This document shows, in pieces, positions 24,783-33,676 of a stretch of DNA of 48,475 nt. The translations under genes were made by a program, and so were the position numbers. Origin of the DNA: Azospirillum brasilense (GTDB taxonomy: Bacteria > Pseudomonadota > Alphaproteobacteria > Azospirillales > Azospirillaceae). The notes under the pieces were generated by a model. It made no database searches. It was not told where the DNA came from and was given only the letters and a program-made list of their open reading frames with translations. Positions within the stretch are counted from its first letter, which is position 1, and every line of letters starts with the position of its first letter. The stretch covers positions 1 to 48,475 of the forward strand of contig NZ_QLKQ01000057.1 of NCBI RefSeq assembly GCF_003349955.1, in the 5' to 3' direction.

Positions 24783-25448
24783 ATGCCCAAAGCCATGCGA
24801 ACGCCGATGCTGCTTCTGCCACTCCTCACGGGTCTGCTGGGCGGCTGCGCCGTGCCGCAGACACCCCCGGCGATGCCCGCCGCCCAAGTGCCCGCCGTGA
24901 GGGCGCTGAGCAACGCCGTCCCCTTCGCCATCGACCCGCGCAGCGGCGCCATCGCGGCGGAGGAGCGCGCCCGCGTGGTCCGCACGGTGGCCGGGCTCGG
25001 CCGCGACACCACCCCCCACGTGACGGTCACCGGCCCGCTGCTGGCCGCCCCGGCGCAGGCCGCCACCGTCTCCCTGCTGGGCGGGGCCGGCGTGCCGGCG
25101 GAGAACGTCACCTTCGCTCCCGACCAGACCGGCGCCCCGGCGCTCCAGGTCACCAGCTACGTCGCGCTGGCCCCGGAGTGCGCGGCGTGGAGCGACATCT
25201 ACAGCGGCTGGTACCAGAACAGCCCGACCGCGGCGCTGGGCTGCAGCAACCAGCGCAACCTCGCTTTGATGCTGGCCGATCCGCGCGACCTGATCCAGGG
25301 GCGCGAGACCGTGCCCGCCGACGGCCAGCGCATGGCCGGCGCCGTCCAGCGCTACCGCGCCGACAAGGTGAAGCCCTTCGTGAAGGGCAACAGCACCAGC
25401 GCCTTCGTGCTGTCCCCCGCCCTGAACGGAAGCCAGGAGGAGCAATGA
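24783..25448 (+). CDS. cpaD: Tad pilus lipoprotein CpaD
   Basis: A lipoprotein of 221 residues from this start. The signal (MPKAMRTPMLLLPLLTGLLG) ends in the lipobox LLGGC. The CpaD family core follows: VRALSNAVPFAID, ALQVTSYVALAPECAAWSD, then LGCSNQRNLALMLADPRDLIQGR. CpaD helps secretin assembly or stability at the outer membrane. Two starts are possible: ATG at 24756, coupled to cpaC by ATGA but giving an acidic signal n-region, or ATG at 24783, with GGAG 9 bases upstream and a normal signal. The second is preferred. The end overlaps cpaE by ATGA. Confidence 0.9.
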   Translation: MPKAMRTPMLLLPLLTGLLGGCAVPQTPPAMPAAQVPAVRALSNAVPFAIDPRSGAIAAEERARVVRTVAGLGRDTTPHVTVTGPLLAAPAQAATVSLLGGAGVPAENVTFAPDQTGAPALQVTSYVALAPECAAWSDIYSGWYQNSPTAALGCSNQRNLALMLADPRDLIQGRETVPADGQRMAGAVQRYRADKVKPFVKGNSTSAFVLSPALNGSQEEQ

Positions 25449-26656
25449 GCCTGCTCGCCACCCTTCTCGGCGACGCGCCGTCGCCGGCCGACGCCGCCCG
25501 CGGCGCGGGTCCCCGCCTGCTCGCCTACGTCGCCGACGCGGCCAGCGCCGCCCTGCTGAACAGCGCGGCCCCGTCCCTGCTGCCCTGCGAGGTGCGGACC
25601 GGCGACATCCGCAGCGCCGTCCGCGATCTCGCTCGCCAGCGCTCGCCCGACCTGCTGCTGGTCGATCTGTCCGGCGTCGCCGAACCGCTGGCCGCCATGG
25701 AGGCGCTGGCCGGGGTCTGCGACCCGTCGGTCCGGGTCATCGCGATCGGCGACAGCAACGACATCGGCCTCTACCGCGACCTGCGCCGGATCGGGGTCAC
25801 CGACTATCTGTTCAAGCCGCTGTCCCGCGACCTGCTGGAAGGAGCGCTGCGCGCCGCCGGCGCCGGTGCCGCGGCGGACGAGGCGCCGGGACGGCTGGGC
25901 AAGCTGGTGGCGGTGGTCGGCGCGCGCGGCGGCGTTGGCACGACCACGGTGGCGGTGCATCTCGGCTGCTGGCTGGCCGACGGGGCGCGTGGGCGCACGG
26001 CGCTGGTCGATCTCGACCTGCAGAACGGCACGGTGGCGCTGGCCCTCAACCTGCGGCCCGAGCCGGCGCTGCGCGAGGCGGTCGAGGCCCCCGACCGGGT
26101 GGACGACGTGTTCATGGAGCGCGCCATGGTCGCCGCCTCCGACCGCCTCTCCGTCCTGGCGGCGGAGGAGCCGGTGGAGGACGTCATAGACATCGCGCCG
26201 GCCGCCGCCCTGTCGGTGCTGAACCGTCTCCAGGCCCGTCACAACTATGTCGTCGTTGACGCCGGCCGCGCCCAGGGCGGGGCCGCCCGCGCCACGCTGG
26301 AGGCGGCGTCCATCGTGGTCCTGGTCGGCGACGCCAGCGTCGCGGGCCTGCGCGATCTGGTGCGGCTGCGCACCGCCGTCGCGCGCCGGTCCGGCGGCGG
26401 GCGTCTCGTCACCGTCCTGAACCGGCGCGGCGCCCCCGGCGAGCTTCCCGCGGCGGACCTGATGCGCACGCTGGGCGAGCCGCCGGAGCACGCCCTGCCC
26501 TACCGCCCGGTGCCGCTGGCTGTCGCCGCGGGCGTCGGCGAGCCGGCCTTCCGCCATTGCCGCCGCTTCCGCGAGGCGATGGAGCGGCTGGGAGCCGACG
26601 TCGCCGGCCAGCCCGCCGCCCAGGACGGCCTGTTCCGCCGTTGGGTGCGGCGATGA
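25445..26656 (+). CDS. cpaE: Tad pilus localisation ATPase CpaE/TadZ
   Basis: A 403-residue cytoplasmic protein. The N-terminal 130 residues form an atypical receiver-like domain (LLLVDLSGV, VRVIAIGDSNDIGLYRDLR, YLFKPLSRD). The C-terminal part is a ParA/MinD-like ATPase with the deviant Walker A GARGGVGTT, then LVDLDLQNGTVAL and YVVVDAGR, where ParA proteins have a longer switch motif. TadZ proteins place the pilus machine at the cell pole. AGGAGGAGCA precedes the ATG, and both ends are coupled to neighbours by ATGA overlaps. Confidence 0.92.
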   Translation: MSLLATLLGDAPSPADAARGAGPRLLAYVADAASAALLNSAAPSLLPCEVRTGDIRSAVRDLARQRSPDLLLVDLSGVAEPLAAMEALAGVCDPSVRVIAIGDSNDIGLYRDLRRIGVTDYLFKPLSRDLLEGALRAAGAGAAADEAPGRLGKLVAVVGARGGVGTTTVAVHLGCWLADGARGRTALVDLDLQNGTVALALNLRPEPALREAVEAPDRVDDVFMERAMVAASDRLSVLAAEEPVEDVIDIAPAAALSVLNRLQARHNYVVVDAGRAQGGAARATLEAASIVVLVGDASVAGLRDLVRLRTAVARRSGGGRLVTVLNRRGAPGELPAADLMRTLGEPPEHALPYRPVPLAVAAGVGEPAFRHCRRFREAMERLGADVAGQPAAQDGLFRRWVRR

Positions 26657-28044
26657 GCACCCTGTTCGGCCGCAAGGCCGCACCCCCCTCCCTAGCGGTC
26701 GCCGGCCCGCCGCCCGAGGAGCCGAAACCCGCCCCGGTCCCCGCACCGGCGGCGGTCTCCGTCCCGCCGCTGGCCGCGGTCCGCCCGGTCAACCGCTCGC
26801 TCAACGACATCCGGTCGCAGGTGCTGGCCCGCATCGACCCGGCGACCATCGCCGACATGCCGGCGGAGACCCTGCGCCCGCTGGTCGAGCGGCTGATCGA
26901 CGACATCGCCACCACCAGCCGCAGCCAGTTGAACGGGCGCGAGCAGGCCACGCTGGCGACGGAGCTGGTCCACGACATGATCGGCCTCGGTCCGCTGGAA
27001 CCGCTGCTGGCCGACGACGCGATCACCGACATCATGGTCAACGGCCCGTCGCGCACCTTCGCCGAGCAGCGCGGCAAGCTGGTCGAGATGCCGGTGCGCT
27101 TCCGCGACGCCGGTCACCTGCTGAACATCGCGCAGCGCATCGCCTCGGCGGTCGGGCGGCGGGTGGACGAATCCAGCCCGATGGTCGACGCCCGGCTGGC
27201 CGACGGCAGCCGCGTCAACATCGTGGTGCCGCCGCTGGCGCTCGACGGCGCCTGCATCTCCATCCGCAAGTTCGCCCGCCGCACCATCGGCTTCCGCGAG
27301 CTGGTGGAGTTCCGCAGCCTGTCGGAGCCGATGGCCCGCGCGCTGGAGATCATCGGGCGCTGCCGGCTGAACGTCATCATCTCCGGCGGCACCGGCTCGG
27401 GCAAGACGACGCTGCTCAACGCCATGTCCCGTCCCATCGAGGCGACGGAGCGCGTCATCACCATCGAGGACGCCGCCGAACTCCAGCTCCAGCAGCCCCA
27501 CGTCGTCCGGCTGGAGACGCGCCCGCCCAACCTGGAGGGCCAGGGGCAGGTGACGCAGCGCGACCTCGTCCGCAACGCGCTGCGCATGCGGCCCGACCGC
27601 ATCATCATCGGCGAGGTGCGCGGGGCGGAGGCCTTCGACATGCTCCAGGCCATGAACACCGGCCATGACGGGTCGATGTCGACCATCCACGCCAACAACC
27701 CGCGCGACGCGCTGAGCCGCGTCGAGAACATGGTGCTGATGGCCGGGATGAGCCTGCCCAGCCGGGCCATCCGCCAGCAGATCGCCGGGGCGGTCAACGT
27801 CATCGTCCAGGTCCAGCGCATGCGCGACGGCGTGCGCCGCATCACCCACGTCACCGAGCTGGTCGGCATGGAGGGCGACGTGATCCTGACCCAGGACCTC
27901 TTCACCTTCGAGTTCCGCGGCGAGAACCGCGACGGGATCCTGGAGGGGCGCTACGCCGCCACCGGCCTGCGCCCGCGCTTCGCCGAGCGGCTGGCCTATT
28001 TCGGGCAGGAGGCGGCCTGGAACGCCGCCACCACCGGCCTGTAG
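26653..28044 (+). CDS. cpaF: Tad pilus secretion ATPase CpaF/TadA
   Basis: A 463-residue ATPase of the VirB11/PulE superfamily. The N-terminus is Pro/Ala rich, followed by the CpaF domain (DMIGLGPLEPLLADDAITDIMVNG). The catalytic core shows Walker A GGTGSGKTTLLNA, ITIEDAAELQL with its acidic Asp box, Walker B RIIIGEVRGAEAFDML and the His box TGHDGSMSTIHANN. It forms a hexamer at the inner membrane and powers both extension and, in Tad systems, retraction of the pilus. The start overlaps the cpaE stop (ATGA). The tadB gene follows after 16 bases with GGGAGGGG. Confidence 0.95.
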   Translation: MSTLFGRKAAPPSLAVAGPPPEEPKPAPVPAPAAVSVPPLAAVRPVNRSLNDIRSQVLARIDPATIADMPAETLRPLVERLIDDIATTSRSQLNGREQATLATELVHDMIGLGPLEPLLADDAITDIMVNGPSRTFAEQRGKLVEMPVRFRDAGHLLNIAQRIASAVGRRVDESSPMVDARLADGSRVNIVVPPLALDGACISIRKFARRTIGFRELVEFRSLSEPMARALEIIGRCRLNVIISGGTGSGKTTLLNAMSRPIEATERVITIEDAAELQLQQPHVVRLETRPPNLEGQGQVTQRDLVRNALRMRPDRIIIGEVRGAEAFDMLQAMNTGHDGSMSTIHANNPRDALSRVENMVLMAGMSLPSRAIRQQIAGAVNVIVQVQRMRDGVRRITHVTELVGMEGDVILTQDLFTFEFRGENRDGILEGRYAATGLRPRFAERLAYFGQEAAWNAATTGL

Positions 28045-28060
28045 CGGGAGGGGACACGCG

Positions 28061-29026
28061 ATGGACCGCATCCAGGCCCTGCAGCTCGCCACCCTTCTCC
28101 TCGGCGTCGGGACGCTGCTGTTCGCCCTGTCCACCCTGCGCGCGTTCCGCCGCCGCAAGGCGCTGCGCCGCCGGCTGGCCGCCCTGTCGGCCGAGGCGCG
28201 GGCGGTGGTGGAGGACGGCAGCCCCGACATCACCGGCGCCGGGTCCCCGACCCTCGCCGACCGGGTGAAGCGGCGCATGTCGCGCTTCTACGCGCGGCGC
28301 CAGACCGTCTATCTGCCGCCGGGCATCCGGCTGTGGCGGGCCCTGCTCTACGCCGTGGTCGCCGCCGGGCTGTGCTGGTGGCTGGGCGGGCCGGTGATGG
28401 GCGACGCGGGCGCCACGACCGCCGCCGCCGTGGCCCTGCTGGTCACCCCGCGCCTCGTCTTCGCTTCCAGCCGCCGCAAGACGCTGGAGGCGCTGATGAA
28501 CCAGCTTCCCGACGCGATCAGCCTCGTCGTCCGCGCCACCCGCGCCGGCATCCCGGTCTCGGAAAGCCTGCGCATGGTCGGCACCGAGCTGTCCGAGCCG
28601 ATCGCCCCGCTGTTCCGCCGCATCGTCGACGAGACGGCCATGGGCATCGACCTGGAAACCGTGCTGGCCCGCGCCGCCGCCAACGTCCGCCTGCCGGAGT
28701 TCCGCTTCTTCGTCGTCACCCTGCTGCTGCAGCGGGAAACCGGCGGCAACCTGACGGAGCCGCTGGAGAATCTGGCCGACATGATCCGCCAGCGCCGCCG
28801 CGTGCAGATGCGCACCCGCGCCCTGACCTCGGAGGCGCGCAGCTCCGCCGCCGTGCTGGCCGCCCTGCCCTTCCTGGCCGGCGGCGGCATGGCGATGCTG
28901 AACCCCGACTACGCATGGCGGCTGATCGACGAGCCGAGCGGCCAGACGATGCTGCTGGTGGCGGGCGGGCTGCTGCTGGTCGGCGTCGGCTCCATGCAGC
29001 TCCTCATCCGGAAGACCCTGTCATGA
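28061..29026 (+). CDS. tadB: Tad inner-membrane platform protein TadB
   Basis: A 321-residue protein of the T2SSF (GspF/TadB) family. One hydrophobic segment lies at the N-terminus, a pair around residues 92-135, then the cytoplasmic T2SSF domain (NQLPDAISLVVRATRAGIPV, LQRETGGNLTEPLENLADMI) and two C-terminal membrane segments. With TadC it forms the inner-membrane base on which the CpaF ATPase acts. The operon position just after cpaF is canonical. Its end overlaps tadC by ATGA. Confidence 0.94.
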   Translation: MDRIQALQLATLLLGVGTLLFALSTLRAFRRRKALRRRLAALSAEARAVVEDGSPDITGAGSPTLADRVKRRMSRFYARRQTVYLPPGIRLWRALLYAVVAAGLCWWLGGPVMGDAGATTAAAVALLVTPRLVFASSRRKTLEALMNQLPDAISLVVRATRAGIPVSESLRMVGTELSEPIAPLFRRIVDETAMGIDLETVLARAAANVRLPEFRFFVVTLLLQRETGGNLTEPLENLADMIRQRRRVQMRTRALTSEARSSAAVLAALPFLAGGGMAMLNPDYAWRLIDEPSGQTMLLVAGGLLLVGVGSMQLLIRKTLS

Positions 29027-30045
29027 GCGGCGGCCTGATGGGCGGACTGATCCCGCAGCCGGTCCTTCTCGGCTTCGGCGTCCTGATGATCCTGACCGGG
29101 GTGGCCGGGCTGCGCTCCTGCGCGCTGCGCGAGCGGCTGCTGGCCCGGCTGGAGCGGCTGCGCGCCGGAACCGCGCCGTCGGCCGCCCCGGAGACGGAGC
29201 GCCGCAGCCTGCTGAGCCGGATCGGCGCCGCGCTGGCCCGCACGCCGCTCGTCGGCTCCGCCGACCGCGAGCGGATGCGCAAGAGCCTGATCGCCGCCGG
29301 CTACAACCAGCCCGGCCACCTCACCTCCCTGCTCGGCATCAAGCTGCTGTGCATCGGCGCCGGGATGGCGCTGGTCCCGGCGGCGGCGGGGGACCTGCTG
29401 CCCTCGCTGATCGGCGCGCCCGGTGCGGCGGCGCAGGTGGTGGCCGGCGCCCTGCTCGGCTGGCGGCTGCCCGATCTGGCGCTGGGCCGGATGCGCGACC
29501 GCCGCCTGGAGGAGGTGCGCAACGGCCTGCCCGACGCGCTCGACCTGCTGGTGATCTGCGGCGAGGCCGGACTCGGCCTGGAAGCGGCGGTGGACCGCGT
29601 GGCCCGCGAGGTGGCGACCGCCTATCCGGCGCTGAGCGCCGAGCTGTCGGCCACCGCGGCGGAGATGCGCGTGCTGTCCGACCGCGGCGGCGCGCTCAAC
29701 AATCTGGCCGCCCGGCTGGACATGGAGGGCGTGCGCGGCATGGCGACGACGCTGATCCAGGCCATGCGCTACGGCACGCCGCTGGCCCAGGCGCTGCGCG
29801 TCCTGGCCGGGGAGATGCGCGCCCAGCGCCTCGCCCGCTTCGAGGAGAAGGCGGCCCGCCTGCCGGTGCTGCTGACCCTGCCCATGGTGGTCTTCATCCT
29901 GCCCTGCGTCTTCATCGTCGTCGGCGGCCCCGCCATGCTCGACGTCTCGCGCAGCTTCGACAGCGCCGGCAACAGCCAGCAAACCCATTCCAGCCAGTCC
30001 CCTTCCAACCCACCCCGCAGCCAGACCAAGGGAGGTCAGCCATGA
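29023..30045 (+). CDS. tadC: Tad inner-membrane platform protein TadC
   Basis: A 340-residue T2SSF family protein, paralogous to TadB. Membrane segments lie near residues 12-30, 108-150 and 283-306. The family core reads LEEVRNGLPDALDLLVICG, LGLEAAVDRVARE, then GTPLAQALRVLAGEMR and RFEEKAARLPVLLTLPMV. The C-terminal 30 residues after the last helix are Ser/Gln/Pro rich and look unstructured. It pairs with TadB as the pilus platform. The start is the ATG inside the tadB stop (ATGA), and the end overlaps tadD in the same way. Confidence 0.94.
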   Translation: MSGGLMGGLIPQPVLLGFGVLMILTGVAGLRSCALRERLLARLERLRAGTAPSAAPETERRSLLSRIGAALARTPLVGSADRERMRKSLIAAGYNQPGHLTSLLGIKLLCIGAGMALVPAAAGDLLPSLIGAPGAAAQVVAGALLGWRLPDLALGRMRDRRLEEVRNGLPDALDLLVICGEAGLGLEAAVDRVAREVATAYPALSAELSATAAEMRVLSDRGGALNNLAARLDMEGVRGMATTLIQAMRYGTPLAQALRVLAGEMRAQRLARFEEKAARLPVLLTLPMVVFILPCVFIVVGGPAMLDVSRSFDSAGNSQQTHSSQSPSNPPRSQTKGGQP

Positions 30046-30875
30046 TCGCCACCCCGTCCCTTCTGTCCTCCAGAAAGCGCCTCTCCGGTCTGGGCCGCGC
30101 CGCCGCGGCCGCCCTCCTGCTGCTGTCGGTCAGCGCCTGCGCCTCGGCGCCGGGCGGCGGGCCGGTGGGGTCGAAGAGCGGCCCCACGGCCAACGCCACG
30201 CTGGACGACAAGGCGCGCGTGCAGCTCCGCCTCGCCCGCGCCGCGCAGGAGGCGGGCAACACCGGTTCCGCCGTGCGCTTCTACCGGGCGGTGCTGGATC
30301 AGGCGCCGGGCCATGTCGGCGCCCTGCTCGGGCTGGGCGAGATCCTGTCGGAGAGCGGGTCCGCCGCCGACGCGGTGGTCGAGCTTCAGAAGGCCGCCGC
30401 CGCCGTGCCCGACAATGTGGAGGTGCAGACGGCGCTGGGCCGCGCGCTGGTCCGCGCCAACCGCCCCGCCGACGCGCTGAACCGCTTCGACGCCCTGCTC
30501 CGCCGCAACGACGACGACCTGCGCGCCCGCCTGAACCGCGGCGTCGCCCTCGACCTCGCCGGGCGGCACGCGGAGGCCCAGGGCGAATACCGCCACGTCC
30601 TGAAGGCCGAACCGAACAACGCGACGGCCATGGCCAACCTCGGCCTGTCGCTGGCGCTGAACGGCAGCGCGGAGGGCGTGGCGATCCTGGAAGGGCTGGT
30701 CCAGGGCGGGGTTGATTCTCCCCGCGTGCGCCAGAACCTCGCGCTGGCCTACGGGCTGAAGGGCGACCGGGAGGCGGCGGCCCGCGTGGCCCGGCTCGAC
30801 CTCGACGACGCCAACGTCCGCTCGAATCTGGCCTTCTACGAGACGGCGCGCCAGTTCGTCGCCTTCAAACCGTGA
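30042..30875 (+). CDS. tadD: Tad pilus TPR lipoprotein TadD
   Basis: A 277-residue lipoprotein. The signal segment (AAAAALLLLSVSACAS) has a lipobox SVSAC. Three to five tetratricopeptide-like repeats fill residues 60-230 (for example GALLGLGEILSESGSAADAV and TALGRALVRANRPADALNRF). TadD proteins act as pilotins or scaffolds for the Tad secretin and pseudopilins at the envelope. GGGAGG precedes the ATG, which overlaps the tadC stop by ATGA. Confidence 0.9.
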   Translation: MIATPSLLSSRKRLSGLGRAAAAALLLLSVSACASAPGGGPVGSKSGPTANATLDDKARVQLRLARAAQEAGNTGSAVRFYRAVLDQAPGHVGALLGLGEILSESGSAADAVVELQKAAAAVPDNVEVQTALGRALVRANRPADALNRFDALLRRNDDDLRARLNRGVALDLAGRHAEAQGEYRHVLKAEPNNATAMANLGLSLALNGSAEGVAILEGLVQGGVDSPRVRQNLALAYGLKGDREAAARVARLDLDDANVRSNLAFYETARQFVAFKP

Positions 30876-30884
30876 GGCGGCCCC

Positions 30885-31448
30885 ATGCGCAGCCGCCCCT
30901 CTCCCGTTCGCCGCGCCCTGCGTGACCGCCGGGGCCTGACCACGCTGGAGCTGGCGATCGTCTCCCCGGCGCTGATCGCCGGCATGATCGCGCTGGCCGA
31001 GGTGTCCTACTCGCTGACCGTGGACGGTCTGCTCAACCACGCCGCCCGCGCCGCCGCCCGCAGCGGCTTCACGGGGGAGCTGGCGAGCGGATTCACCGAC
31101 CGCCGCGCCCAGGTCTGCGACACGGTGTACCGCTTGACCAGCCGGGTGCTCGACCAGAGCCGCCTGTCGGTGCGCAGCCACAGCTACGCCTCCTTCACCA
31201 CGCTGGGCCAGATCAACGGCGGGGTTCCGCCCTCCACCTCGCTCACCGACCTGAATTGCGGCTCCACCGACTGGGACGCCAATCAGACCGGGACGGCGCT
31301 GGGCGGCAGCGGGCAGGTCGTCGTCTACACGCTGCGCTACACCCAGCCGGTGCTGACCGGGCTGGGCGCCACGGTCCTGGGACGGGCGGAGCTGATCCAC
31401 GAGGCCCGGCTGGCCGTGCGCAACGAACCCTTCATGGTGGGAGAGTGA
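30885..31448 (+). CDS. tadE: TadE-like pseudopilin
   Basis: A 187-residue protein with a prepilin-like N-terminus: RDRRG followed by LTTLELAIVSPALIAGMIAL, including Glu at mature position 5, so CpaA should process it after Gly17. The rest is a periplasmic domain with a likely disulfide (CDTVY and LNCGST). TadE pseudopilins are minor pilus components or assembly primers. It lies 9 bases after tadD and just before a second TadE/TadF-type gene. Confidence 0.88.
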   Translation: MRSRPSPVRRALRDRRGLTTLELAIVSPALIAGMIALAEVSYSLTVDGLLNHAARAAARSGFTGELASGFTDRRAQVCDTVYRLTSRVLDQSRLSVRSHSYASFTTLGQINGGVPPSTSLTDLNCGSTDWDANQTGTALGGSGQVVVYTLRYTQPVLTGLGATVLGRAELIHEARLAVRNEPFMVGE

Positions 31449-31453
31449 CCGGC

Positions 31454-32062
31454 ATGATGGAGACACAGGTCCCGAAATCCCGGCGCCGCGCCCTGCCGGA
31501 CGACCGCCGCGGCGTCGCGGCGCTGGAGATGGCGCTGCTGGCGCCGGTCCTTCTGCTGCTGGTCACCGCCACGGTGGACGTGGTGCGCTATGTCAGCATC
31601 ACCCTGACCCTGAACCGCACCGCCGCCAACGTCAGCGACATCGCCACCCAGTTCGACAAGCTGCGCGCCGGCATGACCGTGGTGAAGGGGAACGAGGTCG
31701 GCGTGCTGTTCCTCGCCGCGACGGAGGTCGCCCAGCCCCTGGACCTGATGGCCGGCGGGCAGGTGATCGTCACCTCGGTCGCCAACATGGGCCAGGGATC
31801 GCGGGTGATGTGGCAGGAACGGGCCGGCACCGGCTCCGCCATCAGCCACTACGGCGCCGCGGGCGGGGCGGCCACGCTGCCGCCCGGCTTCACCCAGCAG
31901 CCCGGCGACAACGCCATCTTCACCGAGCTGTTCTACCGCTTCACCCCCTATCTGCTGAGCGGACCGTGGCTCGGCGACGCCGGGACCTCCACGACGCTCT
32001 ACGCCAGCGCCGTCTACCAGCCCCGGCTCGGCACGCTCACCACGCTGGAGACCGGGCCATGA
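31454..32062 (+). CDS. tadF: TadF/TadE-like pseudopilin
   Basis: A 202-residue protein with a pseudopilin N-terminus: PDDRRG followed by VAALEMALLAPVLLLLVTAT, with Glu at mature position 5. A periplasmic domain follows that contains no Cys. It was assigned as TadF by its place between tadE and tadG and by its TadE-like helix. The ATG at 31454 has GGGAGAG 9 bases upstream; a GTG at 31445 is less likely. The end overlaps tadG by ATGA. Confidence 0.82.
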   Translation: MMETQVPKSRRRALPDDRRGVAALEMALLAPVLLLLVTATVDVVRYVSITLTLNRTAANVSDIATQFDKLRAGMTVVKGNEVGVLFLAATEVAQPLDLMAGGQVIVTSVANMGQGSRVMWQERAGTGSAISHYGAAGGAATLPPGFTQQPGDNAIFTELFYRFTPYLLSGPWLGDAGTSTTLYASAVYQPRLGTLTTLETGP

Positions 32063-33501
32063 GAACAGCGTTCAACTCTGTGGTCCGCTTGCTCGCTTCC
32101 CTAGGCGCGGTGCGGCGGGACCGGCGGGGCGCCACCGCGCTGATGTTCGCCGCCGCCGCGGTCCCACTGCTGGGCATGGTCGGGCTGGCGGTGGATTACG
32201 GCCGGGCCTTCCTGGTGCAGTCGCGGCTCCAGACCGCCATCGACGCCGGGGCGCTGGCCGCCGGCAAGATGCTGAACTCCTCGGCGGACGCCCAGAGCGA
32301 CATCGCCATGTTCGTCGCGGCCAACCTGCCGCCGGGCTTCCTGGGGGCGGCCATCGGCACCCCGGCGGTGACTCTGGACCAGACGAACCAGCGCGTCGGC
32401 GTGTCGGTCACCGCCACCCTGCCGACAACCTTCCTGCGGGTCCTGCAGGTGAACGAGCTGACCATCTCCGTCACCAACCAGGTGCAGCGCGCCAACGCCG
32501 GGCTGGAGCTGGCGCTGGTGCTCGACGTCACCGGCTCCATGGCGACCAGCAACCGCATCGGGGAGCTGCGCAGCGCCGCCACCGACCTCGTCAACATCCT
32601 GTTCGGGCCGGGCAGCACGCCGCCGAAGAATCTGTGGGTCTCCATCGCCCCCTACGCGGCGGAGGTCAACATCGGCAAGACCCGCACCAACTGGCTGGCG
32701 GCGGGCAGCTACGACGCCACCAAATGGGCCTCCCAGGGCTGGCGCGGCTGCGTCCTGGCGCGCACCCAGCCGCAGGACCAGACGGACACCCCGCCGGCCT
32801 CCGCCCCCTTCAAGCCCTTCTGGTACCCGAACAACCAGTACACCGGGACCAACAACGACAACCCCTGGACCCCCACCAACATCACCGACGACGGCACCTA
32901 CCGCCAGACCAACGACATGGCCGGACCGAACCTCGGCTGTCCGCCGCCGATCATGGCGCTGACCAACGACCGTTCGGCGCTGCTCGCCAAGATCGCCGGG
33001 CTGAAGCCGGTGAACCGCGGCGGCACCATGGCGAACCAGGGGCTTCAGGCCGGATGGTTCACCCTGTCGCCGAAATGGCGCGGCCTGTGGGGCGGTACGA
33101 CGCCGGACACGCTGCCGCTCGATTACGGGACGCCCGACATGTCCAAGGCGGTCGTTCTGCTGACCGACGGCAACAACGAATGGTTCAAGTACAAGCCGCA
33201 GGGCGACTACACCAGCTACCAGCGCCTCGGCGACGGGCTGCTGGGCACCACCAACGCCAACCAGGTGACGACGGCGATCGACAACCGCATGCTGACGCTG
33301 TGCAGCAACATGAAGGCGGCGGGGATCACCCTCTTCACCATCACCGTCGGCGACAGCGCCAGCAGCGCCACCAGGACCCTCTACGAAAGCTGCGCCTCGC
33401 CCGGCCCGAACCATTATTTCGACAGCCCGACGCCGGCCGACCTGCAGGCGGTGTTCCGCACCATTGCCGGCCAGCTCAGCAACCTGCGCATCATCCGCTG
33501 A
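32059..33501 (+). CDS. tadG: TadG-like pilus protein with von Willebrand A domain
   Basis: A 480-residue protein. The N-terminus (RRDRRGATALMFAAAAVPLLG) has the TadG layout with a Met where TadE and TadF carry Glu, so leader processing is uncertain. A coiled region (VDYGRAFLVQSRLQTAID) follows, then a VWA domain that starts ELALVLDVTGSM with MIDAS Asp156 and contains LTDGNNEW. A Cys- and Asn-rich insert lies at about residues 200-300. TadG-type VWA proteins are thought to bind peptidoglycan, matrix or host surfaces. It is the last gene of the Tad operon, and its stop codon lies in a short tandem repeat. Confidence 0.9.
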   Translation: MRTAFNSVVRLLASLGAVRRDRRGATALMFAAAAVPLLGMVGLAVDYGRAFLVQSRLQTAIDAGALAAGKMLNSSADAQSDIAMFVAANLPPGFLGAAIGTPAVTLDQTNQRVGVSVTATLPTTFLRVLQVNELTISVTNQVQRANAGLELALVLDVTGSMATSNRIGELRSAATDLVNILFGPGSTPPKNLWVSIAPYAAEVNIGKTRTNWLAAGSYDATKWASQGWRGCVLARTQPQDQTDTPPASAPFKPFWYPNNQYTGTNNDNPWTPTNITDDGTYRQTNDMAGPNLGCPPPIMALTNDRSALLAKIAGLKPVNRGGTMANQGLQAGWFTLSPKWRGLWGGTTPDTLPLDYGTPDMSKAVVLLTDGNNEWFKYKPQGDYTSYQRLGDGLLGTTNANQVTTAIDNRMLTLCSNMKAAGITLFTITVGDSASSATRTLYESCASPGPNHYFDSPTPADLQAVFRTIAGQLSNLRIIR

Positions 33502-33560
33502 TCGGCCGCCGATCGGCCGCCGATCGGCCTGCGCTGAACGGCCGGTGCTGAACGGCCGGC
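33500..33560. repeat. Two short tandem repeats after tadG
   Basis: An 11-base unit (GATCGGCCGCC) is repeated nearly three times at 33500-33529, overlapping the tadG stop, followed by a 14-base unit (GCTGAACGGCCGGT) repeated twice at 33533-33560. Both units are partly self-complementary and could fold in RNA at the operon end. Confidence 0.75.
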
Positions 33561-33676
33561 ACCTTGGCCGGGGGCGGTATGGCGGAGACGGCGGTTTATG
33601 ACCTATTGAGCATTGGTCCGCCGCCGCCCGATGGGCTACAGGAATCGGGACCGTGCAGACAAGAGGCCCGCCCGTC

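Noticed and set aside
33500..33560. CRISPR array
   Set aside because: The repeats are 11 and 14 bases, directly adjacent without spacers, and no cas genes are present.
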